In this document: positions 13,101 to 24,539 of the stretch, one piece after another
Numbering within the stretch: the first letter of the stretch is position 1
How the letters are laid out: every line of letters begins with the position of its first letter
Assembly: GCF_047495875.1 (NCBI RefSeq)
Contig: NC_092463.1
Coordinates: 23,797,224-23,861,223 of the forward strand
Source of the DNA: Pithys albifrons albifrons
Taxonomy: Eukaryota > Chordata > Aves > Passeriformes > Thamnophilidae
DNA length: 64,000 nt
Direction: 5' to 3'
Notes under the pieces: model-generated
What the model saw: the letters and a program-made list of their open reading frames with translations, nothing else
Databases searched by the model: none
What the model was told of the DNA's origin: nothing
Program-made: the position numbers and the translations under genes

Positions 13101-16100
13101 TGATCCTGCACCAGGAGTACTCATAGGACAGCTGGTACCACCCCACTAACCCACCTGACTTTTCTTCTGGACTGCATCGTCTCTCCTGTGGAACAGGGAA
13201 GCCACGTGATTCATGAATTGCATGTATCTCTGATTAAGGTGGTTTGGTGTCTGAATTCACTTACTGTCTGTGCTGTCATCTCCTCTTACGGTCTTACTAG
13301 GACAAGAGCAGAGGGAGGCTACCTGCAAGTTCGGGCAGCTGGGGTACAAAAGTATCCGTATCAATGAGCAGCACAAATGAAATCAGATTTGCCCAAGGGG
13401 CAAAAATCTGTTGTGTGTGTGTATCTGCCAACCAGGGACCCACTTGTTCCCATAGCCAAAAGCAGAAAGGTTTCTGTGGGGCCCAACATGACCTACACTT
13501 CTCTGGATGTACAAAGCCTGAGGGGTCTAAGACTTGGACTAGTATGGAAGAAAATCCAGCTGGGCAACATGTGTTGGAAACACATTTATCACTTCTTTGA
13601 GCAATCTTCCACGTGGATTTCAAGTCAGTAATGCTTTTTTTATTATTTATTCATTTGGGTTACATAATGGAGTCCTATTTAAATGATGCCTAGATGTCAG
13701 CCTAAAGAATCACTGCCAGGAGTATTTGTAAGTTGGGTGGTGAAGTCCAGACAGCTGTTTTGCAAAATTCACCTATGGGAACATCCTTCCAATATGCAGT
13801 GGAAGTGGCCCAGGCTTTTGTCTATCTCTGTGAATGTATCCTGATTAAGGTATTTTTTACAGCACAGAAATGCTCACTTTATAACTATCACCCAAGGACC
13901 ACAACTACATATACACACTTACAAATACCAGGTGGGATAACAAGAGAAGAATATACTTTCCAAAGCGAAAGCACAGAGCCTTTTCCCAGGCTGTGGTGAA
14001 ATGTGGGGAAGAGAACCAGCAGGGAACTTGATTTTTGGGCAAACCCCAATATAAAGTGATCTTGTCTTACTTGTCGGGAGATATTCTCTACATAGTCTGG
14101 AAAAGCCACATCCTGGAGGCTGACACCTTGCCTATTAAAGCAGTCTCCACTCAAAGGATCTACGAAGTGCTGCCAGAGACACACTGGAAAAATCATACTG
14201 AGATGCTAAGAGGCAGAAACCAGGGAACTCTTGAACAAGGTCCCAAGGGAATCCTGTCACTGTAGAATAAAGAGAAAACAAACTGTGAAAGCAAGATAAC
14301 ATTACAATATTTTTGCATACAGATTGCTTGTGGAACAGCACATAGTTCACTCTTGCTTAGATAAGACACAGAAAATAAAAAAATTGCTGGTTTTTTTTCA
14401 AATTCTTTTTCACTCAGCTTTCCAAGTCAATCTCATCAAGAGCTCCAAACGTGGCCAGCTTCTTCTGGTGGATGTCATCAAGCCAGCATTCAGGTTGTTG
14501 GGTGCAGCGATGTTAAGAGCCAGAAACAGGTTTGACTTTTGTTCTGTAGAAGTGTCCAGAAGTCCTGTTAGGATGGGTTAGCAAAGATCTTCAACAGATC
14601 TCATCATATGATTTGTCCCTGCCATCATACAAGTAACACAACCAGCTTGAGTTGCTCTCACTTTGCCAGAAACTTGACAGCATCAGAGTGAGTAAATGCA
14701 GCACATCAACCCAGGGGATGGATAAGACCTCCCTATGGAAAAAAGATATCTATTGCCCCTCTGAAAATGAACATTGGAAATGTGGAGTTCTGGCATGCAG
14801 CTAGCAGATTTATCTCTAGGAATTACCACTTACAGCATATTCCCCTGGGTGCCCAAGAATTGCCTGCCATATTGCCAGGGAGCTCCGAAGGCCAGGAACA
14901 TGCACAGCCTTTGCTGCAGGAGGATGCTGACTGCACTAATTAAAGCAAATAATCATGTTCCTTCTTGCCTTCTGAAAGAATACATAGCTGGCAGTGTTGT
15001 TAGTACTTGTACTTCTGAAAAGGCAGGAATGCTCTGCATGGCAGATGGCAGACTGTGAGCTTTGTGATGATTTGTGAGTCCCTTGAGGAGACAGAGGTCT
15101 ACATTTGAAGCTAATGCAGGTACTTCCACACAGGAATAGGAATTATCAAATTGGGACTGGGTGCAGAGGAATTACAGATTTGCTGCTGTAGTTAAGAATA
15201 TTATTGTGGGAGTTACATCCACACAACAGGCGCTGAAAAGATACTAAGATATCAAGCTGTTTTCATAGTGCTTGAGGGAAATATTGTAGGCACAAGACAT
15301 TGCAGTTAAGCCCTAGGGAAGGGAATTTTAACAACACATCTGTGAGCGAAGACACAGTTTAATCTCTTTCGGAAGAGAGAGCCCAGGTCAAGGAGAGATC
15401 AGCAGTAACCCGATAAGATCTATGCTCCAAGTCAGATGATTTGCCTATTGACTTCAAAACAAAGATTTTTTTTAATTACATTAATTGTTCACCCCTCTAA
15501 GTGAATTTCCTTGTAATATGCCCAAATGTTGAAACATGGATAGACAGGTACTTTTTGCTTCCTTCAAGCAAGCTACTCTGCCAGGAAAACTTCCTGGATC
15601 TTTCTCAGTGTCACGAAAAGATCAGAACAATAGTACAAATGGTATGTTCATACCAGAAATCTGAGCTGGGTGGAAACTGGGTGGATTGGCATGAAATTAA
15701 AAAAAAAAAAGTCAAGGTGAAGTAAACCAGTTTTAAAACTCTGAGGAACTCTGAAGGTAGAATCACCATCCTGAATGTGAAACCGCATATGAAGTTGTGA
15801 ATATGGCAACGGTTTAAGACTAAGTCCTTTGTCTTCAAAATCAGTAATAAGAATAAAATCTCTTACGGTGAAATTAATTACATGAGGCCTACTCCACTAC
15901 TGCCAGGTCCAGAAGGGAAAAAAAAAGGATTGGTATTTTTTGTTTTGCATTTCTTTTGGGACGATTCCTTGAAAAGGTTTCAAGATGACCAGAGGGCTGA
16001 ATGAGACACCCATTGCAACAGCTGAGCCCACCACCTAACAGCAAACCAAGGCCAAGCTTCTAGAAAAGTAAAAGGTGATTTCCAATCTAGGGTGAAGGAA

Positions 16101-16435
16101 AAAACACTCTTAGTTCTATTAAATGCTCACTTTGGTATCAAATATGGTCATGTATGAAAAGCCTCCAATTCCAGAGCAAAGGAAAAGGCTGAGGATTATT
16201 TATAGTGGATTTTGTCTCTCTTCCAGTAGCTCCAAGGTTTTCAATTAACAGAAACTTTTAGCAACAAAGACCTGTCTGAAGGGAGACTATTGACACAAAC
16301 GACTCTTCCTGGTGGTTAAGATCCAGTAATAACATATTTGAATGTTGTAAGGCGTGGAAGGCCTCACCCTTCTGCTGCTAAAAGCTCACTGCTTTCAAAC
16401 AGAACACTGTAACTATTTCTTAGTCCTCTCCAGAG

Positions 16436-16669
16436 GTGCCCAAGGACTGGAGTCCCTGTGATCTCTTCCCAGCTATTATGTGTGGCTCGGCTTCTCGAAC
16501 GAAGATTTGGGAAGGGCTGTCCCCACGTGGGTGTGCCCTTCCAGCCCGCACAGTGGATTTTTTAGGTGAGGCTCAGCGTGCGCAGAACTGGCCCCACCAT
16601 TTAAGTCCTGAGGTTCATCTGCCACGGCCGAGCGAGCTTGGACGGTGCCAGTGAAGTCCTCAGGACTAG
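16436..16669. other. Unidentified CpG-rich block next to the 5S pseudogene
   Basis: Between about 16487 and 16645 I count eleven CpGs in a setting that is otherwise AT-rich and CpG-poor. The block directly follows the 3' end of the 5S-like sequence in the 5S direction. It includes short inverted pairs such as GCTTCTCGAACGAAG and a CACGTG E-box. I could not identify its source. It may be part of a retroposed composite with the 5S sequence, or a piece of 5S spacer. Confidence 0.5.
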
Positions 16670-16777
16670 AACCTACAGCACCCGGTATTTCCCAGGAGGT
16701 CTCCCATCCAAGTACTAGTCCGGGGCTGACCCTGCTGAGCTTCCGAGATCTGACGGGATCGGATGTCAGGGAGGCTG
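16670..16777 (-). pseudogene. 5S rRNA pseudogene
   Basis: On the - strand the sequence follows vertebrate 5S rRNA closely: GATCTCGGAAGCT, AGCAGGGTC, then TAGTACTTGGATGGGAGACC and ACCGGGTGCTGTAGG. Differences include CTCAGC for CTAAGC in the A box, an altered centre, GACCTCC for GACCGCC, and one inserted A. The first 25 or so nucleotides are poorly conserved. The internal control region is damaged, so transcription by Pol III is unlikely. It lies in IFT43 intron 2. Confidence 0.85.
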
Positions 16778-18382
16778 TTAAACGAGACACACCAAGCACA
16801 ACTGCAGTGAGGTTCAGTCAATCAGCTGTGCCCCTACATAACACCCTGGTCTCTTTCAAACCAGGGAATCAGCCCATGAACTGGGACTGTCAGTTCTGGT
16901 AAGAGAATAATCTGACAGTGAGCCACCCTAACCTGGAAGCCAACCAATGATTACACACCCTTAAACTACCATCTGGTTTCTTAAGACTTTCTTTACCTAT
17001 GAGGCCCATGGTTATTTCGATTTCTTAAATTACACCTTCTGCATATTCCCTCACAGAATCTGAATGCCTACAGCATAGCTGAGGAGGGAGAATGTAAAGG
17101 TGGGAGATGATTCTCCATTATGCCTATCAAAAGTAAGGGGCATATTTCCTCCAGAACAAAAGCCTGCTCTATGAGGCGTTACTGTAAACTGAGCCATAAC
17201 AGTGGACAGCACCACAGGGTCTCCAAGGAAATATGCCCCCCCACCAACCACTTGGGCACAGATGGCTGGGACACACAGAAGGGTTTTGTCACGGCACAGA
17301 GGATCGGGGAGTAGCCACTCCCAAGACAGAGGGCTCCAGGGCTCCCAGCACAGTTAGCCTGAAGAACACTTGGTGCCACAGTGGCCAGCAGCACAAAATG
17401 CATTTGAAATTTAAAGAAGCCAGGCATATGATATGCTGGAGGCTATGACTGGCATTCCAAGAAGTTAAACATCACCTCCTTTAAGCAAGTATCACTGTCA
17501 GTAAGGTGGAACTCTGATGACACTTTTGTTCATCTGAAGATGTCAGGGAGCAAAATCTGTATGTCACTTCTTGAGAGGTGCTCCTTCCAGCAGGAGAGGC
17601 CTGTGGAGAAGCCACACTAACATTCAAGAGCAAACTTCCAGGTAGAATTTGAGCGTTCTACAGCACTAGCATGAAAGTGAATTGAAACATTTCAGAGCTC
17701 ATATTTCTGGAAACAAGAGGCTGTTGCCTCACTCTCCTGACGGATTCCAGACCCCCTTCTACCATTTGAAGATGTACTGAGAGAATAGAGTCTGAACAAA
17801 AGTTTTCCTTCAAAGAGAAGTGGGAACTGATTTTGCACATTACCGACAAGATAAAGTCTCAGATGCTGCAAAGCTGGCTCCTACAAAGACCTTTGTAGCA
17901 TGTGCATTGAGGAAAGGAAAAAGAGCATCACTGCACAAACTTTAGAGTGATGACATCAGACACCGTACTCTGGCTCCAGCAAAAGCAAAGAACAAAAGTA
18001 AGGCACCTCTTTACCTGTACTCTGTGTTGCTTGTGGCAAAACTAGTCACAAAATGATCTGCCTGCTCATATTTTAATTCTGGGGATTAAAATACCAGGAA
18101 GATATGCATATACACGAGGGAGAATCCCCAAGTCCTGTATGATACCACTCTATATTTCACATGTGAGAAACTGTAGCCCCTACATATGACCCTATGTGAA
18201 AACTACCATTATGCAAAGGGCAAAACCAGGAAGGGGACAGAGCAGTCATATGGGTCCCAACTCTAAGGACAAACTTCAAGGGACAGAGCACACCACGCAG
18301 AAAGAATCACAGAAGAGCTGCAGAATCCTCCAATGGAGACACCAGCAGGATATACGACAGGTTCTTCTGACAGGCCACCCAC

Positions 18383-18472
18383 CTCTCCAAGAGAAGCAGA
18401 CGAGGAATTCTTCCTCATAAGATTTTCATCTGCCAAGAGGTCCTGGCGAGCTCGACGGCCTATCTTTAGGAC
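18383..18472 (-). CDS. IFT43: IFT43 coding exon 2
   Basis: Acceptor aactccag and donor gtgggt enclose 30 codons in phase 0. They read VLKIGRRARQDL, then ADENLMRKNSS, then ASLGE. This aligns with the human IFT43 segment KMGRRAQQ...AENHLNGKNSS...LTGE, which identifies the gene. Together with exon 3 it places IFT43 divergent from TGFB3, the conserved vertebrate order. Confidence 0.85.
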
Positions 18473-18754
18473 CTGGAGTTCAAGGGGGGACACGAAGTTG
18501 TGGAAAGCACAGGGTTAGTTACTGACAACAGCTGTTTCAGAGCAGGGGTAGAATGGCAAGGCACGGCCCTGGCGGCGCGGGGCCCTCACAGACCATCCCA
18601 GGCCGCAGTGCCCACCCCGCCGCCGCCTCCCCTGCCCGCACTCACGGCCCGGCCCGGGCAGCCAGACCGGCCCACGGCACCGCGCCCGCCCCGCCCCGCG
18701 CCTCCAGGCCCCGCAGCCCCGCTAGGAGAGGCCGGGACCCTCGGGCCCGCTCAC

Positions 18755-18808
18755 CCCGGCGACGCCCCCCCGGCGCGGCGCCTCCGCTCGCTCCGGCTCA
18801 GCCTCCAT
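18755..18808 (-). CDS. IFT43: IFT43 coding exon 1
   Basis: IFT43 is a subunit of the intraflagellar transport A complex, which drives retrograde transport in cilia. On the - strand an ATG at 18808-18806 begins MEAEPERAEAPRRGGVAG, 18 codons in phase 0, followed by the donor gtgagc. It joins exon 2 without a frame break. A CCGGAAG ETS-type motif lies about 20 bp upstream of the ATG, typical of a housekeeping CpG promoter. The residues do not resemble the acidic human N-terminus. The call therefore rests on position, splice phase and island location, not on sequence identity. Confidence 0.65.
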
Positions 18809-18840
18809 CCGCCGCGGCCGCCGGTGCTTCCGGCGCACAG

Positions 18841-19003
18841 CCCGCCCCGCGCCCGGCAGCGCGAACCGGCAGCGCCCGCACCGCTCCCCGCCCTGCCCCG
18901 CGCCCGGCACGCTCGCACCGCTCCCCGCCCTGCCCCGCGCCCGGCACGCCCGCACCGCTCCCCGCCCTGCCCCGTGCCCGGCACGCCTGCACCGCTCCCG
19001 CAC
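18841..19003. repeat. 37-bp GC-rich minisatellite
   Basis: The phrase GCACCGCTCC recurs at 18878, 18915, 18952 and 18989, an exact 37-bp period. Each unit also contains CCGCCCTGCCCCG and GCCCGGCA. There are about four copies with few differences, plus a partial one at the left. The array begins within about 35 bp of the IFT43 ATG. Confidence 0.9.
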
Positions 19004-19140
19004 CCGCACTGAACTGCCGCGCCAGCAGCTCTGGCAGCCACGGCAACATCAGCCCCCTGGGCAGCGTTAGTACCTTGGCTCGGCACCGGGGACAGCAGTG
19101 CCGCGGGACGCCATGCGCGGACTCTGGTGCCCAGTTTTAA

Positions 19141-22100
19141 TCCCACACGCAGTGGGGCAGGTCAGGAACAGCCTGACACTGCCTGCTCCAGCTACTTTGT
19201 GGTGGACACTTTCTGAGTTCCCACTAAACAACCCCAGCCTTGCAGATCTGTCTCCTCATAGAGAATTCTGCGAAGTCTCCTCATGGCTTACGATGCTTTT
19301 CCCGGTTCTCCCTGGCTCTCTAACAGCGCTTTCCAGATGCGGCAGCCGGTCCTCGGAGCGCCAGTGCAGGCAGCACCAAGGCTCAAATATAAGCAGAACG
19401 ATCATTACACACATACCTCGCAAGCGTGAGTTGTGCAGAGATTTCCACTGAGCTGCATAAAACGACTCCAGTCTGCTTCTTTGCTGGACAGATGTATAGA
19501 TTAATTACAAATAGATCTGTTTTTAGCTCCACATGTTAAATACACATTCAGTTTTACAGCAATTTGTCCATTTGCCTATATTGTTTCTGGTATCTCACAT
19601 TCCTCACAACCTTCACCCATCCTTATTAGCCTAAATAATTGTCATCCAGTTATTCTGCTGCTACAATAAAGAACTGTACCACACCACAAACTACACTGTT
19701 TTCACCATGATGAAAACTGACTGTGTAACACTAAACTTTTAAGCCTTCCAGGAATGCCTGTTACTAAAGGTCTCAGATCTCACTCCATACCTGCTTAGTT
19801 TTAGTAGAAGCTCATGGTTTGGCTGAGGAACTTTCAGAAGTCTAAATAAATTGTATCAAATAATTCTCGGTTTTTCCATTCCTTACTGATATGTCCAACT
19901 AGTTGTGCTGTGATGATCTAAGGATTAAGTGAAATAAGATTTGTGGGCAAAGGTAATAACTTTTTATTACACCAACTGATACATGTGGAAAAAAACATGC
20001 AAGAAGTTTTTCTGTGACTGAAGGCTTGTGTGTTTTTTCCAGCTATATCAATTGGAGTAATAAAAGATATTATCTCTCTTTACAAACCTTGACATGTTCA
20101 AGGAATTCAGTAAGTGAGACATGATTTTCCTTTTTTGAAGCCAGACTCGGGCTTTATGAAATTATGATCTTCCATATACTTCATTCTTCTTTTTTAATTA
20201 CAGATTCAAGTGTTCATGAAGTATGGAGAGAGCAGTTTTCACCTAGCCCCATGTTTCATCACCAGGGCCATGGGAATATGGCCCTGCATTTCCCAGTTTC
20301 AAGCCCCTCCTACAAAGAGCTGCTGCAACAACACAGCTACAGAGATGCCAGGAGACACAGGGGACTGTAGCTCTGGGGTTACAGTAGCTGCTGCAGGATG
20401 CCTGAGTACACACATACACTTACAGCTTGGTCAGAAAAATGGCATCCTAAGAGGACCATGATAGCATCCAGAGCAATGTCTGCTAAAGCTGGAGGGCATC
20501 CCTGGGGTGGGAATTCTTGGGTAGGAGTGCATTGCCAGCGCTGTGGCACCAAACAGATAGCTGCCAGGGTGTTTCTAAAAGAGGCAGGGTAGAGTCAGTA
20601 CCAGGTGTCATCCTGGACAGACAGATCATGAAGCAATAGGACCAGTGGGTTCACTTGTTTGGAACTGCCACCCCTCTCCAAGCTCCTCCTCATGATTCCC
20701 TTGGGTTCCCATCCCAGACACCATCCCACTTCCACTTTCCAGCTCCTCTCAAGACACTCTGTGCTGCTTGCTGCCCACCCCAGGGACAGAAGTCTCAGGC
20801 CAAGAGAGGAAGGATGGAGTCCATGTGCATGAAAGAAAACATTTCGGCACTTGGGGAATTAAGCCTTGCCTCAGAACTTTGACTTCTGACTTTAGGGATT
20901 CTTGATGAGAGGGAAGAGCAGAGGGGCAGAGAGAATGAAACCCAAAACCTTTGCTGCTTTGAGTCCCCCCGACTTCACTTATTGGAATAGGGTTTGTCAC
21001 CCACCCTGACGCAGTTTTGTCTGCTTGGGGAGGGCAACAGGGGAAAAAGAGTTTTCATCCATCACTACATGTTGTGGTTAAAATGAATCTTGCTTGCTTT
21101 AAGCATTGGGGTCATCTTCTCTGAACAATTTAATTCTCCTCTGCCCTACTGGTGACACCACAGGCAGCATTTGACCCAGGGCCTAGAGCAGTTCTGCTTG
21201 GCCAACTGAGAATGAGCCAAGTAACAAGATAAATGTCTGGTGCTGCTGTGGTTGTACAAAGCCATTTTCTGTGCTTGCTTCCTATCCAGTTCAGGTCTGT
21301 GGTGCCATGGTTTCTCTTTCTTATTGTACAGTTTCAGGTGTATTCTCAGCTCTCAGTCTGTCTTACTTGTTTGGTTTTGCCCTTACTATAAATCACCCTT
21401 CTGCCACCCCCTCTCATCTGAATTGCAAGTACGAACTATGCAAGCATTCCTTTCACGGACAAATTCTCACATCTGAACATGAACTCTCGCCATCTGGTTT
21501 CAACCCAAACTTGATCATGCAGACTAGGACTAACAGAGTGCCCCACTAACGCTGTTTACTATTAATTACTCCTTGAATACACAGATGTATGAATAGAGCT
21601 TGTGTCTGGTCATCCTACCCATGAGAAAGCTGTGAGAGGAATCACACTTGAGCACTCCCATATGCTTTTGGTCCTAGACCACCTTTAGAGTGAGGGCACA
21701 TGTGCAGTTAAAGCTACAGCTATGATGGAAAGCCAACATGGTAGCACAATGACCACCTTATTAAGAGTGGCCAAAGGTTTTGTTAAGTAGCTCTCTGAAA
21801 GCAGTAAGATTTATGGGATGCAGGGCAATTCCAGTAGCAACATGTGACACAGCACTGTGCCTTTCTTCCTCACCCAATCCTCACATCAGGCAGCCAGCCA
21901 GACTCCTGTTTTTGACATGGGCCAATTCATTAAAAACATTAAGCTTTGACTAGAAAGCAAAGTGCTCAGCAAAGGCTGCTTCTGTAGCCTGCTTCACACT
22001 AGCAGCACACTGGCAGCTCCATGTATCTGTTTGATTTTTTCTGCAGTTTTTTTCTTCATGCACCTCTTACCTCATCTCTACAGGGTTTTGCAGGAGGGAA

Positions 22101-23689
22101 ACAACTGCAAATATTCTATTATTTTTGCGGATTCCAGAACAAAATCTCCTAACAATTGCAAAGCTTTGAACAAGAGATTCCTCCCTCTGGAAGGTGAAAG
22201 GGGCTTTGACAGGCATCAAAAGCTCATGCATTTGCCTGTCTTGGTCTCCATGAGAACAGATGCTGTTTGGGTTACATCAGCCCCAGTGCAGACTATCAAA
22301 CCCCAGCCAGAGTTGCCAAATGTGAAATATTTCCTATGACACTCACACATTCAGTAGCCCTGTCAGGCTCTCCCTCAGCCTAGCTGGATTCCAGCATGTC
22401 CAAGATGTGGCTACTTGTGGCCACCAGCATTGGTTCCAGTGAACATCAGACTATGGAGATTCCTCACCTCTTCTGAACCCCCAGAGCAACACCCAGAGCA
22501 GAAAGTGAGTGGCCAAATATTGGAACCAGCACCACACCTACATCCTTCTTCTCCACTATGATTTCCAAACAGTAAGTCCCCACTGTCAACTTCTAACAGA
22601 AAAATCTGATAGCAGCCATTAATAACATAACCTTACATTTTGTACTATTGCATTTCATCCAATTTCTACTGTATCAGCCTTCAAACTTGCTTACACTCAG
22701 TCCTCCCAGTCCTCCCCTGTATTGACCATGCCTCCCAGTTTTGGATAAGCAGCCAATTTCATTAGCACATCCATTTTGGCAAGCCAAGATCATTAATAAA
22801 AACTGGGCCCAGGACCAGCCTCTGGGGAACTCTCTTAATTTCTTATAATTTCTGTACTTATCTTCATCGTAACTAATCACTCACCATATGGCACTGTAGT
22901 AAATGGATTACTGAGGTCCAATGCAATCAGTTCTACTGCATTCAGGGTGACCTCCAACCTATTGCAGGGTAGAGGAGGTGCCAGTGCAGAAGTGCATCCA
23001 AAATTCATCTCAGAAGTGCCTTGGGGAGCTCTAGAAACATCCATCCCAATCTACATAAAAATGTTCCACGGATAGTTAATGTCAGCACTCAGAATTTGTG
23101 CCTTACTCCAAGCTGTGATTTGCCTGACATCATCTTAGAGCCACTAGATCTTGTTACATCTTTGTTCCCTCAAGGAACTCAAATTCCTCTTCCCCAAGCA
23201 AAGCACAAGCAAACAATGAGCAGCTCACCCCTCCACCATGTCAGAGCTCCAGGGAATGGGCTCAGTGGGCATCCAGCACCCCCAGCTGCCCCATGGATTT
23301 CCTGTCATCCTCTTCCACGTCCACTGACTTTGGTGAACCACTGTCCTCTGAGCTGGCAGTGCTCTCCCAGCCCCTGAACATGCAGGCGAGAGAAGGCTCC
23401 CTGCAGCTGTGCCTGATGTTTCCAGCTGTGCTGGTGCTGGACACCTCCACTCCAGGCACAGGGGCCACATGCCCCTGGGGCCCACCTCTCCCAGTGCCTG
23501 AAGATCCAGAACTTGCTTCGGCAGAGTTCTGTCCAGCTTCCACCTCGCCCCCAGCCCTGCAGCAGCTGCTGCCTGCACTTTTCCAGCACATCGCCAGCCC
23601 ACTGGCACCTTCGGCAGCGCAGCCAGTGCTGTCAGTGGCTGCCATGGCTGGGAAGGCACCACCCGGCCCCAGCTGCCCTGCAGCTGCCC
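19141..23689. other. Intergenic region between IFT43 and TGFB3
   Basis: I see no gene. AT-rich up to about 22500, then a CR1 reverse-transcriptase remnant, then rising GC content toward the TGFB3 island. The 240-codon open frame beginning at 23293 on the + strand runs into the CpG island and looks like a base-composition artefact. Confidence 0.65.
22520..22960 (-). mobile_element. CR1-type LINE reverse-transcriptase remnant
   Basis: Read on the - strand across frameshifts, the remnant shows ordered traces of the CR1 polymerase: LDLSNPFTTVPYG (cf. LDFSKAFDTVPH), RVPQRLVLGPVFINDLG (cf. GVPQGSVLGP...FINDL), RNWMKCNSTKCKVM (cf. RNLMKFNKSKCKVL) and EKKDVGVVL (cf. EKDLGVLV). It has stops and internal deletions, so it is dead. 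The match is to CR1 motifs recalled from birds and reptiles. The subfamily is unknown. Confidence 0.75.
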
Positions 23690-24286
23690 TTTGCAGTCCC
23701 AGGAGAAGCGCTGGGTGGTGGGGCCGGGAGTCCCTGCTCACCTGGGGCAGCGGACAGGTGAGGGCAAGAGAAGGGCTCTCGATCGCTCCACAGGCCGGGC
23801 ACTCCTCCCTGGCCGTCAGGGCAGCGGGCACGGGCCCAGGCGGGGCTCGGAGCAGGGGGCCCGGTGTGGCGTGTGGCCGCTGTCAGGGTATGCGCCGGGA
23901 CAGGGATCGGAACCCGCGCTGGGCCGGTGCTGTGTTTCCCGGGTGTGGCCCCGGCCCCCTCCGCGGGCAGCGGGTGCCCGAGGCAGCCCCTTCCCCTCAG
24001 CGAGGGCTGCGGTGACAGGGGACCCGCAGGGGACCCGCAGCGCTCCCTGGCACCTGCCTGCAGGCCCGCGGGGCATCGCCCTGGCTCTGCCCGCCGCCGC
24101 CCCTCGGCCCCGCCGCAGCTCCCCGCCCGCAGCGCGGCGCCCGGGCCCCGCCGCTCCCTCCCTCCTTCTCCCGGAAAGAAACCACATCAGGAAAGTATTC
24201 GGGGTATTTTTAGCGGCTTTTAATGCGATTTCTCTGCTGGAAGCGCCTCTCGGACCACCGCGAATGCCCCGCCCGCCGCCCCCGCG

Positions 24287-24300
24287 CCAGCAGGGGGCGC
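24287..24300 (+). promoter_or_regulatory. Consensus CTCF core site
   Basis: CCAGCAGGGGGCGC matches the CTCF core consensus at every position. It sits in the CpG island about 250 bp upstream of the inferred TGFB3 start, between the divergent IFT43 and TGFB3 promoters. Binding is inferred from the motif alone. Confidence 0.55.
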
Positions 24301-24362
24301 GCTCGCGCCGCGGCCGGGGCGGTGCGGCGGCCACGTCGGAGAGCGCGCAGGGCCGCGCGGCG

Positions 24363-24411
24363 CGGGGGGCTCGGGGCGGCGGGGGAGGGGGGGGGCGGGG
24401 GCGGGGCGGCG
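24363..24411 (+). promoter_or_regulatory. G-run array (G-quadruplex / Sp1-type GC boxes)
   Basis: Several runs of four or more G, separated by one to three bases, lie about 130-175 bp upstream of the inferred TGFB3 start. The pattern fits the G-quadruplex rule and also contains overlapping GGGGCGGGG boxes of the Sp1/KLF type. Confidence 0.6.
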
Positions 24412-24418
24412 GCCGGAG

Positions 24419-24520
24419 CCATTGGCGAGGGGCTGGCGCCGGCGAAGGCCGGGCTTGGAGCTCCCTTCCCCGCCCCGAGCCCCGTCCCGGGCACGTCATG
24501 GAAGGGAGGTATAAAATTTC
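24419..24520 (+). promoter_or_regulatory. TGFB3: TGFB3 core promoter: CCAAT, CRE-like site, TATA
   Basis: An inverted CCAAT box (CCATTGG) lies at 24419-24425. A CRE-like CACGTCAT lies at 24492-24499, reading TGACGTG on the other strand. TATAAAAT lies at 24510-24517. TATA-plus-CRE spacing of this kind is known for the mammalian TGFB3 promoter and sets it apart from TGFB1. A transcription start near 24540 is inferred. Confidence 0.8.
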
Positions 24521-24539
24521 AGCGGCGGAGCCGGCGGAG

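Larger units (their letters stand above)
3030..18382 (-). other. IFT43: IFT43 intron 2
   Basis: This 15.4-kb intron is AT-rich. I found no conserved coding exon. Recognised contents are a possible old SINE near 10020-10110 and the 5S-like pseudogene with its GC-rich partner at 16436-16777. The block from about 3660 to 4560 is richer in G than its surroundings and is unexplained. Open frames in the intron are short and lack homology that I can recognise. Confidence 0.7.
18550..19140. promoter_or_regulatory. IFT43: CpG-island promoter of IFT43
   Basis: A strongly CpG-rich island spans IFT43 exon 1 and the sequence upstream of it. There is no TATA box near the ATG. CCGGAAG (complement at 18827-18833) and many CCGCCC-type boxes are present. 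The island carries a 37-bp minisatellite. Confidence 0.75.

Noticed and set aside
13297..13631. Overlapping open frames of 78-108 codons on both strands
   Set aside because: Three overlapping frames on opposite strands with no homology, inside IFT43 intron 2.
16476..16902. Open frames of 72-107 codons over the 5S-like region
   Set aside because: They are translations of the 5S pseudogene and its CpG-rich neighbour, not proteins.
18500..19140. 170- and 195-codon Pro/Arg-rich open frames on the + strand
   Set aside because: They run through the IFT43 promoter and translate the 37-bp repeat. They are antisense to a real exon.
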